Shown: piece by piece, positions 30,174-38,748 of the stretch | How the letters are laid out: every line of letters begins with the position of its first letter | How positions within the stretch are numbered: the first letter of the stretch is position 1 | From: Betaproteobacteria bacterium | Lineage (GTDB): Bacteria; Pseudomonadota; Gammaproteobacteria; Burkholderiales; Rhodocyclaceae | Direction: 5' to 3' | DNA length: 51,814 bases | Assembly: GCA_016868295.1 (NCBI GenBank) | Contig: VGHJ01000018.1 | Location: forward strand, 1-51,814 | Made by a program: the position numbers and the translations under genes | The notes under the pieces: generated by a model | Told to the model about the DNA's origin: nothing | Seen by the model: only the letters and a program-made list of their open reading frames with translations | The model's database searches: none

Positions 30174-31067
30174 ATGTCCGAACTGACCCTGCGCCAGCGC
30201 CTCGACGCCTACGAGCGCCTGATGCGGCTCGACAAGCCGATCGGCACGCTGCTGCTCCTGTGGCCGACGATGTGGGCGGTGTGGATCGCGGCCGAGGGCG
30301 CGCCGAGCCTGTTCATCGTCTGGATCTTCGCGCTGGGCACGCTCTTGATGCGCTCGGCCGGGGTGGTGATGAACGACTACGCCGACCGGCATTTCGATCC
30401 GCACGTCGAGCGCACGAAGAACCGGCCGCTCGCCGCGCGCATCGTCTCCGAGCGCGAGGCGCTGCTGCTCGCTTCAGGCGTCACGCTGTGCGCCTTCCTC
30501 CTCATCCTGCCGCTGCACAGGCTGGTGTGGGCGCTCTCGGTGGTGGCGCTGTTTCTCGCCATGAGCTATCCGCTCACCAAGCGCTTCCTCGCCATCCCGC
30601 AGGCGTACCTCGGGATCGCTTTCGGCTTCGGCATCCCGATGGCCTTCGCCGCGCAACTGTATGAAGTTCCTCCGCTGGCCTGGGTCATGCTGCTGGCGAA
30701 CGTCTTCTGGGCCGTCGGCTACGACACCTGCTACGCCATGGTCGACCGCGAAGACGACCTGAAGATCGGCATCAAGACTTCCGCCATCACCTTCGGCCGC
30801 TTCGACGTGGCGGCGGTGATGGCCAGCTACGCGACGACGCTGGCGATCCTCGCCTGGGTCGGCGCCCAGGCGGGAAGGGGAATCTTCTTCTACGCGGGGC
30901 TGGCCGTGGCGGCCGGCATGATGCTGCGCCACTTCTTCTGGATCCGCGGCCGCGAGCGCATGGCCTGCTTCCGCGCCTTCATGGACAACAACTGGGTCGG
31001 CGCGGCGATCTTCGCCGGCCTCTTCGCCGACTACGCGCTGCGCTCCGGCCGCTGGCCGACCCTCTGA
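30174..31067 (+). CDS. ubiA: 4-hydroxybenzoate polyprenyltransferase
   Basis: A 297-residue integral membrane prenyltransferase that attaches the polyprenyl tail to 4-hydroxybenzoate in ubiquinone synthesis. The first Asp-rich motif NDYADRHFD is at residues 67-75 and the second is [12 protein letters not shown] near 195. About eight membrane helices are visible. The start at 30174 gives the usual UbiA length; the upstream frame only reads the dispersed repeat. There is no ribosome-binding site and a TAGAAT box ends 5 bases before the ATG. UbiD is encoded 11 kb downstream. Confidence 0.93.
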   Translation: MSELTLRQRLDAYERLMRLDKPIGTLLLLWPTMWAVWIAAEGAPSLFIVWIFALGTLLMRSAGVVMNDYADRHFDPHVERTKNRPLAARIVSEREALLLASGVTLCAFLLILPLHRLVWALSVVALFLAMSYPLTKRFLAIPQAYLGIAFGFGIPMAFAAQLYEVPPLAWVMLLANVFWAVGYDTCYAMVDREDDLKIGIKTSAITFGRFDVAAVMASYATTLAILAWVGAQAGRGIFFYAGLAVAAGMMLRHFFWIRGRERMACFRAFMDNNWVGAAIFAGLFADYALRSGRWPTL

Positions 31068-31073
31068 TATCGC

Positions 31074-31619
31074 TCAGCGGCGCCCGCCGCCGACCGGCGC
31101 CAGGCCCTTGCAGTCCGGCCCGAGATACGTCATCTGCGATTCGCTCTGCATGGTGTGGCGGCCGGTCGCATCCGTCGTCACCATGTCCATGCGCGAGTGC
31201 ACCGTGTTGCCGGAGAAAGTGCTCTCGCCCTTGCCCTGCGAGCGGCGCCCGTCCATCGTGCAGTCGATCTCGTAGCGCATCGTGTTGCCGCTGCGGCTCA
31301 TTTTCGTCGGCTGGCAGCGTCCGTCCGGATCGACCACCGGCGTGTCGCGCTTCGCCATCTCCTCGCTGATGCACATGCGTGTCGCGCCGCCCGGGCCCAT
31401 GCTGACGCCCTGGCGGTTCATCATGGCCTCCATCTGCTTGCGCTGCTCCGGCGGCAGGCTGGCCATCTGCTGCTGCATCTGCTGCATCTGGGCGCGCATG
31501 TCCTGGCCATCGACGACCTGCCTGAGGGTTTTCACTTCCCACAGGCCGGCCTTCATGTCGCCGGCGAGGGCGGGGGCGGCGAGCAGGGGAAGACTCAGGG
31601 CAAGAAGGGTCTTTTTCAT
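31074..31619 (-). CDS. DUF3617 family secreted protein
   Basis: A 181-residue protein with a clear signal peptide (MKKTLLALSLPLLAAPALA, cleavage after about residue 19). The mature part starts GDMKAGLWEVKT, typical of DUF3617, with a Met/Gln-rich helix near 40-70 and Cys residues that may form a disulfide. The function is unknown; related proteins are periplasmic. The ATG at 31619 is preferred over upstream ATGs because it begins the signal peptide. It is convergent with ubiA (6-bp gap) and divergent from the formate dehydrogenase genes. Confidence 0.85.
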   Translation of the reverse strand: MKKTLLALSLPLLAAPALAGDMKAGLWEVKTLRQVVDGQDMRAQMQQMQQQMASLPPEQRKQMEAMMNRQGVSMGPGGATRMCISEEMAKRDTPVVDPDGRCQPTKMSRSGNTMRYEIDCTMDGRRSQGKGESTFSGNTVHSRMDMVTTDATGRHTMQSESQMTYLGPDCKGLAPVGGGRR

Positions 31620-31692
31620 GGCGTCGGTCTCCGTGGTGGATGGCATCGGCATTGTGCCAGAAGCTTTGCCCGGCTGGTATTACAATCCTCGC

Positions 31693-33339
31693 ATGTCCCG
31701 CCGCCATGTCCGTCCCGTCCCCGCCGCCGTGCTGGAAGAAGTCCGCAGCCTCGTCGGCGTAGCGCCGCGCCGCGACCTGCTCGTCGAGTATCTGCACCGC
31801 ATCCAGGACGCATGGGGCTGCATCGATGCCGGGCGCCTCGCCGCGCTGGCGCAGTTGATGAAATTGTCACGCGCCGAGGTGTTCGAGGTCGCCTCCTTCT
31901 ACCACCACTTCGACGTCGTGCGCGAGGGCGAGGCGCCGCCGCCGCAACTGACCGTGCGCGTGTGCGATTCGCTCGCCTGCGCCCTGGCCGGGGCCGAGGA
32001 ACTCCTCGCGGCCATAAGTCAGTCGCTGGGGGACGGCGTGCGCGTGCAGCGCGTGCCCTGCGTCGGCCGCTGCGAGTGCGCGCCGCTGGCGGTGGTCGGG
32101 CGGAATCCCGTCGAGGAGGCCGATGCGCACGCCGTGCGCTATGCGATCGAGGCGGGCGCCACCGAGGCGCCGCTGCCGGGGGGCGCGCGCCGCCTGGCCG
32201 ACTACCGCGCCGCCGGCGGCTTCAAGCTCTATGCGGACTGCGTCGCCGGCCGCCGCACGGCGGAAGAGATCATCGCCGCGCTCGAGCACGCCGGCCTGCG
32301 CGGCCTCGGCGGCGCGGGGTTCCCGGCCGGGCGCAAGTGGCGCGTCGTGCGCGATCAGCCGGCGCCGCGCCTGATGGCGGTGAACATCGACGAGGGCGAG
32401 CCGGGCACCTTCAAGGACCGCCACTATCTCGAGCGCGAGCCGCACCGCTTCCTCGAGGGCATGCTGATCGCCGCCTGGGCGGTCGGCATCGAGAAGATCT
32501 ACATCTACCTGCGCGACGAGTACGCCGGCCTGCGCGCGCTGCTGGCCGAGGAGCTCGCCGCGCTGCGCGCCGCCTTCCCGCAGGCGCCGGAAATCGAATT
32601 GCGCCGCGGCGCCGGCGCCTACGTCTGCGGCGAGGAGTCGGCCATGATCGAATCCATCGAGGGCAGGCGCGGCCAGCCGCGCCTGCGCCCGCCCTATGTG
32701 GCGGAAGTCGGCCTCTTCGGCCGGCCGACCCTCGAGCACAACATGGAGACGCTGTACTGGGTGCGCGAGATCGTCGAGCGCGGCGCGGAGTGGTTCGCCG
32801 CGCAGGGCCGCCACGGCCGCAAAGGCCTGCGCTCGTTTTCGGTGAGCGGGCGCGTGGTGAAGCCGGGCGTGCATCTCGCGCCGGCCGGCATCACCCTGCG
32901 CGAGCTGGTCGACGAGTTCTGCGGCGGCATGCTGCCCGGCCACGAGCTGTATGCCTATTTCCCCGGCGGCGCCTCGGGCGGCATCCTGCCGGCGCGGCTG
33001 GCCGACCTGCCGCTCGACTTCGACACGCTGCAGGAACACGGCTGCTTCATCGGTTCGGCGGCGATCATCGTGCTCTCGCAGCACGATTCGGCGCGCGCCG
33101 CGGCGCTGAACGCCATGCGCTTCTTCGCCCATGAGTCCTGCGGCAAGTGCACGCCCTGCCGCGTCGGCACGGCGAAGGCGGCGGCACTCATGGCGCGCGA
33201 CGAATGGGACACCGGGTTGCTGAAGGAACTGGCACAGACGATGCAGGACGCCTCGATCTGCGGCCTCGGCCAGGCGGCGCCCAACCCGCTGCTCTCGGTG
33301 CTGAAGTTCTTTCCGCACGAGCTGGAGAAGAAGCCGTGA
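31693..33339 (+). CDS. NAD-linked formate dehydrogenase, fused gamma-beta (FdsG-FdsB-like) subunit
   Basis: A 548-residue diaphorase subunit. Residues about 1-150 are a NuoE/FdsG-like thioredoxin fold with the four [2Fe-2S] cysteines (CDSLAC and CVGRCEC). Residues about 165-548 are NuoF/FdsB-like, with the FMN/NADH region (GLRGLGGAGFPAGRKW, GEPGTFKDRH, GAYVCGEE) and the [4Fe-4S] ligands SCGKCTPC plus a downstream Cys. It passes electrons from the catalytic subunit to NAD+. In Cupriavidus-type Fds enzymes FdsG and FdsB are separate, so this is a fusion. The ATG follows a TACAAT box by only 6 bases. The stop overlaps the next GTG start. Confidence 0.9.
   Translation: MSRRHVRPVPAAVLEEVRSLVGVAPRRDLLVEYLHRIQDAWGCIDAGRLAALAQLMKLSRAEVFEVASFYHHFDVVREGEAPPPQLTVRVCDSLACALAGAEELLAAISQSLGDGVRVQRVPCVGRCECAPLAVVGRNPVEEADAHAVRYAIEAGATEAPLPGGARRLADYRAAGGFKLYADCVAGRRTAEEIIAALEHAGLRGLGGAGFPAGRKWRVVRDQPAPRLMAVNIDEGEPGTFKDRHYLEREPHRFLEGMLIAAWAVGIEKIYIYLRDEYAGLRALLAEELAALRAAFPQAPEIELRRGAGAYVCGEESAMIESIEGRRGQPRLRPPYVAEVGLFGRPTLEHNMETLYWVREIVERGAEWFAAQGRHGRKGLRSFSVSGRVVKPGVHLAPAGITLRELVDEFCGGMLPGHELYAYFPGGASGGILPARLADLPLDFDTLQEHGCFIGSAAIIVLSQHDSARAAALNAMRFFAHESCGKCTPCRVGTAKAAALMARDEWDTGLLKELAQTMQDASICGLGQAAPNPLLSVLKFFPHELEKKP
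32011..32038 (+). repeat. Dispersed AAAGTCAGTC repeat, copy 6
   Basis: The core ATAAGTCAGTC is at 32014-32024, with the tail GCTGGGGGACGGCG. It lies between the paired cysteine motifs of the FdsG-like domain and encodes AISQSLGDG, a third reading frame compared with the other copies. Confidence 0.7.
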
Positions 33340-36044
33340 GCGCGGTCAAGTTCTCCCTCGACGGCCGCGAGGTCGAGGCGCGCGAGGGCGAGAGCATCCT
33401 GCAGGCGGCGCAGCGCCACGGCGTCGACATCCCGCACCTCTGCACCAAGGACGGCCTGCGTGCGGACGGCAACTGCCGCGCCTGCGTGGTCGAGATCGAC
33501 GGAGAGCGCACGCTGGCGCCGTCCTGCTGCCGCGCGCCGAAGGCCGGCATGCAGGTGCGGTCGCAGAGCGCGCGCGCCGTGGCGGCGCAGAAGATGGTGC
33601 TGGAGCTGCTGCAATCGGACATGCCGGCCGAAGCCGTGTGTGCCGATTCGGAACTCGACGCCTGGGCGAGGAAAATGAATGTCGGCGCGCCGCGCTTCCC
33701 GCACCGCGCGCAGCCGGCGGCGGACACTTCGCATCCGGCCATCGCCGTCAATCTCGCCGCCTGCATCCAGTGCACGCGCTGCCTGCGCGCCTGCCGCGAA
33801 GTGCAGGTGAACGATGTCATCGGCTACGCGCGGCGCGGCGAGATCGTCTTCGACTGCGCCGACCCGATGGGGGCGAGTTCCTGCGTCGGCTGCGGCGAGT
33901 GCGTCGCCGCCTGCCCGACCGGCGCCCTTCTCCCCCTCTCCCCAACCCGCTCCCCCGCGGGCGGGGGAGCGGGAGTGAAATGCGTCGACTCCCTCTGTCC
34001 CTACTGCGGCGTCGGCTGCCAGCTCACCTACCGCGTGCGCGACGATGCCATCGTCGGCGTCGACGGCCGCGACGGTCCGGCCAACCGCGGGCGGCTGTGC
34101 GTCAAGGGCCGCTTCGGCTACGACTACCTGCGCCATGCGCAGCGCCTGACCCGGCCGCTCATCCGCAAGCCGGGTGTGGCGAAGTCGGTCGACAGCACGA
34201 TGGCGGATTTCCGCGAGGCGAGTTGGGAGGAGGCGCTCGACTTCGCCGCCGAGGGCTTGAAGCGCATTCTCGCGCGCGACGGCAAATACGCCCTGGCCGG
34301 CTTCGGCTCGGCCAAGGGCTCGAACGAGGAGGCCTATCTCTTTCAGAAGCTGGTGCGCACGGGCTTCGGCACGAACAACGTCGACCACTGCACGCGGCTG
34401 TGCCATGCCTCCTCGGTGGCGGCGCTGCTCGAGGGCATCGGCTCGGGCGCGGTGTCGAACCCGGTGCGGGACGTCGCGCTCGCCGACGTGATCGTGGTGA
34501 TCGGCGCCAATCCGACGGTGAACCACCCGGTGGCGGCGACCTGGATGAAGAACGCGGCGGAGCGCGGCGCCACCCTGATCGTCATGGACCCGCGCGAGAC
34601 CGAGCTGGCGCGCCACGCGACCCACGCCCTGCAGTTCAGGCCCGACAGCGATGTGGCGCTCCTCAATGCCATTGCGAACGTGATCGTCACGGAAGGGCTG
34701 ACCAACCAGACTTTCATTGCCGAACGCACCGAAGGGTTCGACGCCTTCCGCGACAACGTGCTGGCCGCCACGCCCGAGGCGATGGCGCCCGTCTGCGGCA
34801 TCGACGCGGAAACCATCCGCGCCGTGGCGCGCACGTATGCCCGATCCCGCGCGGCGATGATCTTCTGGGGCATGGGCGTCTCGCAGCACACCCACGGCAC
34901 CGACAATGTGCGCTGCCTCATCGCGCTGGCGCTGATGACCGGCCAGATCGGCCGGCCCGGTACGGGGCTGCATCCGCTGCGCGGGCAGAACAACGTGCAG
35001 GGGGCCTCCGACGCCGGGCTCATCCCGATCGCGCTGCCCGACTACGGCCGCGTCACCGACGCCACGGTGCGTGCGCGCTTCGAGAAGCTGTGGGTCGCGC
35101 CGCTCGACCCCAAACCGGGGCTCACCGTCGTGGAGATCCTCGACGCCGCCTGCCGCGGCGAGATCAAGGGCATGGTCATCATGGGCGAGAACCCGGCGAT
35201 GTCCGATCCAGACCTCGCCCACGCGCGCGCCGGTCTCGCCGCGCTCGAGCATCTCGTCGTGCAGGACCTCTTCCTCACCGAAACGGCGGCGTTCGCCGAC
35301 GTGGTGCTGCCGGCCTCCGGCTTCGCCGAGAAGGCCGGCACGTTCACCAACACCGACCGCACCGTGCAGCTCGGACGCGCCGCCGTTTCGCCGCCGGGCG
35401 AGGCGCGGCAGGACCTGTGGATCGTGCAGGAACTCGCGCGCCGGCTCGGTCTCGGCTGGCATTACGCGGGACCGCAGGACGTGTTTGCCGAGATGCGCCG
35501 CGCCATGCCTTCAATCGCCGGCATATCCTGGGAGCGCCTCGAGCGAGAGGGGGCGGTGACCTACCCTTGCCACGGCGAAGACGATCCAGGCCAGCCGGTG
35601 ATCTTCACCGATTTCTTCCCGACCGTGAGCGGGCGCGGCCGCTTCGTCCCGGCGCAGTTCCGTCCGGCCGCCGAGCTGCCCGATGCCGAATATCCCTTCG
35701 TGCTCATCACCGGGCGCGTGCTGGAACACTGGCACACCGGCGCCATGACGCGCCGCTCGAGCGTGCTCGATGCGCTCGAGCCGGAGGCGCATGTCGACGT
35801 CCCTCCGGACGACCTGGCGGCGCTCGGCTGCGCCGGAGGGGATTTCGTCACGCTCGAGACGCGACGCGGAAAAGTCTCGGCGCGCGCACGTGCCGACGCC
35901 GGCCTCGCGCGCGGCACGCTGTTCATGTCCTTCTGCTACGCCGAGGCGGCGGCCAACCTGCTCACCAACCCGGCGCTCGATCCCTTCGGCAAGATTCCGG
36001 AATTCAAGTACTGCGCGGCCAGGCTGGGAAAAGCGCCGGGCTGA
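33336..36044 (+). CDS. fdsA: NAD-linked formate dehydrogenase, catalytic alpha subunit
   Basis: A 902-residue molybdopterin enzyme that oxidises formate to CO2. The N-terminus has a NuoG-like [2Fe-2S] domain (CTKDGLRADGNCRAC), then [4Fe-4S] cysteines (CIQCTRCLRAC, CVGCGECVAAC) and the Mo-bis-MGD domain starting CPYCGVGC. The Mo ligand is Cys, in DHCTRLCH, so selenocysteine is not used. It starts at a GTG that overlaps the previous stop. The linker after ACPTGAL is encoded by a perfect palindromic repeat. Accessory genes (fdsC, fdsD, fdhD) are not in the window. Confidence 0.92.
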   Translation: MSAVKFSLDGREVEAREGESILQAAQRHGVDIPHLCTKDGLRADGNCRACVVEIDGERTLAPSCCRAPKAGMQVRSQSARAVAAQKMVLELLQSDMPAEAVCADSELDAWARKMNVGAPRFPHRAQPAADTSHPAIAVNLAACIQCTRCLRACREVQVNDVIGYARRGEIVFDCADPMGASSCVGCGECVAACPTGALLPLSPTRSPAGGGAGVKCVDSLCPYCGVGCQLTYRVRDDAIVGVDGRDGPANRGRLCVKGRFGYDYLRHAQRLTRPLIRKPGVAKSVDSTMADFREASWEEALDFAAEGLKRILARDGKYALAGFGSAKGSNEEAYLFQKLVRTGFGTNNVDHCTRLCHASSVAALLEGIGSGAVSNPVRDVALADVIVVIGANPTVNHPVAATWMKNAAERGATLIVMDPRETELARHATHALQFRPDSDVALLNAIANVIVTEGLTNQTFIAERTEGFDAFRDNVLAATPEAMAPVCGIDAETIRAVARTYARSRAAMIFWGMGVSQHTHGTDNVRCLIALALMTGQIGRPGTGLHPLRGQNNVQGASDAGLIPIALPDYGRVTDATVRARFEKLWVAPLDPKPGLTVVEILDAACRGEIKGMVIMGENPAMSDPDLAHARAGLAALEHLVVQDLFLTETAAFADVVLPASGFAEKAGTFTNTDRTVQLGRAAVSPPGEARQDLWIVQELARRLGLGWHYAGPQDVFAEMRRAMPSIAGISWERLEREGAVTYPCHGEDDPGQPVIFTDFFPTVSGRGRFVPAQFRPAAELPDAEYPFVLITGRVLEHWHTGAMTRRSSVLDALEPEAHVDVPPDDLAALGCAGGDFVTLETRRGKVSARARADAGLARGTLFMSFCYAEAAANLLTNPALDPFGKIPEFKYCAARLGKAPG
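33946..33973 (+). repeat. In-frame GC palindrome within fdsA
   Basis: A perfect 13-bp stem (33946-33958 with 33961-33973, 2-base loop) flanked by CTCCCCCTCTCCCC, like the REP-type hairpins at 3028-3120. It is translated as roughly LLPLSPTRSPAGGGAG, between the last iron-sulfur cysteine motif and the Mo domain. Confidence 0.8.
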
Positions 36045-36064
36045 CCGGTACAATCGGCCCACCC

Positions 36065-37243
36065 ATGCGCCCCGCCATCCTCGTCCTCAACGCCGGTTCC
36101 TCGAGCGTCAAGTTCCTCCTCTTCGCCGAAGAGGCCGGGGGCCTGCAGGCGGTCGTCCGCGGCCAGATCGAAGGCATCCGCACCGCGCCGCACTTCATCG
36201 CCCGCGACGGGACGGGAAAGGTACTGGCGGAACAAACGTGGGGCGAGGGGGACAGGCTGGACCACGACGGCGCCGTGCGGCACATCACCGATTTCCTGGG
36301 CGAGCTGCGCGGCGAGCTGGAACTGCATGCCGTCGGGCACCGCGTGGTGCATGGCGGCACCGAATATGTGCAGCCGGTGCGCCTCGATGCGGACGTGCTG
36401 GGCGCGCTGGAAAAATACATTCCGCTCGCCCCGCTGCACCAGCCGCACAACCTCGGGCCGATCCGCCTGCTGCTCGGGCAGCGACCGCAACTCGTCCAGG
36501 TCGCCTGCTTCGACACGGCCTTCCACGCCACCAATCCGGAGGTGTCGCGCCGCTTCGCCATTCCCGCCGAGCTGCACGAGGCCGGCGTGCGCCGCTACGG
36601 CTTTCACGGCCTGTCCTACGAATACATCGCCTCGGTGCTCGATCGGCACGACGCGAAGGCGGCCGCCGGCCGGACCATCATCCTGCACCTGGGCAACGGC
36701 TCGAGCATGTGCGGCCTCGAAGTCGGCCGCAGCGTCGCCAGCACGATGGGTTTTACCGCCCTCGACGGCCTGCCCATGGGTACGCGCTGCGGCGCCATCG
36801 ATCCCGGCGTGCTGCTCTATCTGATGGACCAGCGCGGCATGGACGCGCGCGCCATCGAGAAGCTGCTCTACAACCAGTCGGGGCTGCTCGGCGTCTCCGG
36901 CATCTCGAGCGACATGCGCAAGCTGCTCGGATCGGACGATGCGCGCGCGCGGCTGGCGGTCGATGTCTACACCTATCGCATCCGGCGCGAGATGGGCTCG
37001 CTGGCCGCCGCCCTCGGCGGCGTCGACGCCATCGCGTTTACCGCCGGCATCGGCGAGAACAGCGCCGAGATCCGCGCGCGCATCTGCCGCGATGCCGCCT
37101 GGCTCGGCGTCGAGCTCGACGCCGCGGCGAACGCCCAGGGCGGGCCGCGCATCAGCACACCGGGCAGCCGCGTCAATGTCTGGGTGATTCCGACCAACGA
37201 AGAGCTGATGATCGCCCGCCACACGCAGCGTCTGGCGGCCTAG
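36065..37243 (+). CDS. ackA: Acetate kinase
   Basis: A 392-residue ASKHA-fold kinase that interconverts acetate + ATP and acetyl phosphate. The N-terminal VLNAGSSSVKF (Asn9), the central HRVVHGG, HLGNGSS, TMGFTALDGLPMGTR and the C-terminal FTAGIGENS motifs are complete. It begins 20 bp after fdsA; a TACAAT box lies 10 bases before the ATG and there is no ribosome-binding site, so it may have its own near-leaderless promoter. No phosphotransacetylase gene is adjacent. A link to formate metabolism is inferred only from position. Confidence 0.92.
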   Translation: MRPAILVLNAGSSSVKFLLFAEEAGGLQAVVRGQIEGIRTAPHFIARDGTGKVLAEQTWGEGDRLDHDGAVRHITDFLGELRGELELHAVGHRVVHGGTEYVQPVRLDADVLGALEKYIPLAPLHQPHNLGPIRLLLGQRPQLVQVACFDTAFHATNPEVSRRFAIPAELHEAGVRRYGFHGLSYEYIASVLDRHDAKAAAGRTIILHLGNGSSMCGLEVGRSVASTMGFTALDGLPMGTRCGAIDPGVLLYLMDQRGMDARAIEKLLYNQSGLLGVSGISSDMRKLLGSDDARARLAVDVYTYRIRREMGSLAAALGGVDAIAFTAGIGENSAEIRARICRDAAWLGVELDAAANAQGGPRISTPGSRVNVWVIPTNEELMIARHTQRLAA

Positions 37244-37246
37244 CCG

Positions 37247-37885
37247 CTAGCGACAGCGGGCGTTGCTGGTTTTCGCCGTGCAGTTGAGCGCCGGCTCCGG
37301 CGCGGCGGCGGGCGACTGCCGGACCATCTCCTGCGGCCAGTCGGCGGGCCGCAGCGCCTGCATGATGACCTCCCCCGATTCCTCGCGCAGCGCCCTGAAA
37401 CCGAGTTGCTCGGCGAGACCCAGCATGGGCCGGTTGTCGCGCAGGCTGGAGAGCTGGATGCGCTTCAGGCCGCGCCTCCAGCCATGCATTAGCAGGTAGT
37501 CGAGCAGCGCACGGCCGACGCCCTTGTGGCGCAACTGGTTCGATACCGCGATGCCGAGCTCGGCGCAGGAGAGCGCGCCGGGGCGATTCTCCGCGCACAT
37601 CTCGCTGCCGGGGACGGCGGAGAGCTCGGCGACGCCGACCAGGCGCTCGCCGTAGAAGGCGCCGAAGACGACGCAGCCGTTGCCGAAGCGCATCTGCGCG
37701 ACGTAGGCGTGCACCGTCATCGGCGTCATGGTGCGGAAGAAACGCCAGTAGAGGGCGATGTCGTCCAGTTCCTCGAGGAAGAAGTGTTCGATCGCCTTCC
37801 GCTCGCCGGCGGCGAGGGTTCGGATCGAGATGGAGGATGCGGCGTCCGTGGTCATGCCATCAAGGTAGGCAGGGTCTTCTTGCAC
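37247..37885 (-). CDS. GNAT-family N-acetyltransferase
   Basis: A GNAT acetyltransferase of 202-212 residues. The acetyl-CoA loop is visible as NQLRHKGVGRALLDYLL (about residues 117-133), followed by the aromatic/Leu motif LGLAEQLGFRALREE. The substrate is unknown. The start is ATG 37885 or ATG 37855 (MTTDAAS); the second gives a more usual N-terminus. The C-terminal 30 residues (from about 180) are Pro/Ala-rich and not part of the fold. It is convergent with ackA (3-bp gap). Confidence 0.8.
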   Translation of the reverse strand: MQEDPAYLDGMTTDAASSISIRTLAAGERKAIEHFFLEELDDIALYWRFFRTMTPMTVHAYVAQMRFGNGCVVFGAFYGERLVGVAELSAVPGSEMCAENRPGALSCAELGIAVSNQLRHKGVGRALLDYLLMHGWRRGLKRIQLSSLRDNRPMLGLAEQLGFRALREESGEVIMQALRPADWPQEMVRQSPAAAPEPALNCTAKTSNARCR

Positions 37886-37933
37886 TCTAAGGCTTTTTGT
37901 CTATTAATACTTTAAACCTAAAGTAATTGGAGG

Positions 37934-38025
37934 TATGATGGAAAGGCGGTACCCCTACGGACAAAGGAGACCCCATGAAAATTCGTCAACTCACACTGCT
38001 CGCCGGTCTCGCGCTGGCCGGCACC
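37934..38025 (+). repeat. Duplicated leader and signal-peptide block, copy 1
   Basis: 92 bp starting TATGATGGAAAGGCGG, including the AAAGGAGA ribosome-binding site and the first 17 codons of the curlin-like gene. The second copy at 38749-38840 differs at a single base (AAA versus AAC in codon 2). TATGAT at its left edge could be a shared -10 box. Confidence 0.95.
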
Positions 38026-38493
38026 ACGGCCAGCAGCGGCACCACGGTGATCGGCATCTCGCAGACCGGCAACAGCAACCATTCCGGCAACATCACCGTT
38101 GCCGAAACGACGGCCGGCAACCAGAACGTGGTCAGCGTCACCTCCAGCGGGGGCACCAACTACTCGAACACCATCAACCTGACCGGGAACGAGAACAAGG
38201 TGACGGTGAGCCGCAGCGGCGCCTTTACCAGCAGCACGGACAGCATCACGCTCGTCGGCAACCTGAACACCGTGACCCTCAACGGCTCGGCCACCGGCAC
38301 CAACAGCGTGACGCTCGCCGCCACCGGCAGCAACAACGTGTTCGGCATCACCCAGAGCGGCGCCGGCTCCTCGGCCAGCATCAACGTGACGACCAGCTAC
38401 AAGAACTTCACGCTGAGGCAGGCGACCGCCGCCTCGGTGTTCGCCCTGTCGGGCACCCTGACCAACGGCGGCACGGTGTCCATCACCCAATAA
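37975..38493 (+). CDS. Secreted curlin-like repeat protein
   Basis: A 172-residue protein with an N-terminal signal peptide (cleavage about residue 20). The mature part is Ser/Thr/Asn/Gly-rich, with recurring G-N-x-N motifs at residues 32, 48, 71, 95 and a G-S-N-N at 118, spaced mostly 23 residues apart, each followed by alternating hydrophobic residues. ISQTGNSN and ITQSGAGS match the curlin pattern Q-x-G-x-x-N. This suggests a CsgA/CsgB-like beta-solenoid that may form amyloid. No csgG, csgE or csgF homologue is in the window. The 5' end is shared with the next secreted protein. Confidence 0.75.
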   Translation: MKIRQLTLLAGLALAGTTASSGTTVIGISQTGNSNHSGNITVAETTAGNQNVVSVTSSGGTNYSNTINLTGNENKVTVSRSGAFTSSTDSITLVGNLNTVTLNGSATGTNSVTLAATGSNNVFGITQSGAGSSASINVTTSYKNFTLRQATAASVFALSGTLTNGGTVSITQ

Positions 38494-38539
38494 CGCCTCC
38501 GCTCGATGGAAAGCCGGCCCTGCTTTCCGCCGCGGGAAG

Positions 38540-38662
38540 TCAGAAGAAGCAGCTCCGGGCGAAGGCGGAAGCCGACGCCCGACAGGCGGCCGACGCCGCC
38601 CAGCAGGCATCGTCCAATTGCACCAGCCCTTTGAGGTGCCGACCGGCATCGCGCTCCAGCAT
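38540..38662 (-). CDS. Possible 40-residue small protein
   Basis: An ATG at 38662 preceded by an excellent AAGGAGA ribosome-binding site (6-base spacing) opens a frame MLERDAGRHLKGLVQLDD... ending SCFF. It is Ala/Cys-rich in the second half and has no recognised domain. It lies antisense in the 296-bp gap between the two duplicated-leader genes. The strong ribosome-binding site is the only support, so it may be spurious or a remnant. Apart from this frame and the second leader copy, I see nothing else in this gap. Confidence 0.3.
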   Translation of the reverse strand: MLERDAGRHLKGLVQLDDACWAASAACRASASAFARSCFF

Positions 38663-38748
38663 CGCTTATCTCCTTGGAAAATCAAGCGATTCCAGTTTGC
38701 TGCCCCTACTGGCTCACTGGCTGAGCCTCGTTGGTAATCAAGTTTGTC

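Noticed and set aside
27939..30404. 821-codon minus-strand open frame over the EF-G paralogue
   Set aside because: It is antisense to a complete translational GTPase, has no recognisable domain and a composition typical of frames opposite GC-rich genes.
34375..34410. Selenocysteine formate dehydrogenase
   Set aside because: The molybdenum ligand codon is TGC (Cys) in DHCTRLCH, and there is no in-frame TGA.
33147..37287. Very long plus-strand frames running from fdsA into ackA
   Set aside because: They only join the true frames with shadows of neighbouring genes. ackA starts at 36065 and fdsA at 33336 by homology and overlap.
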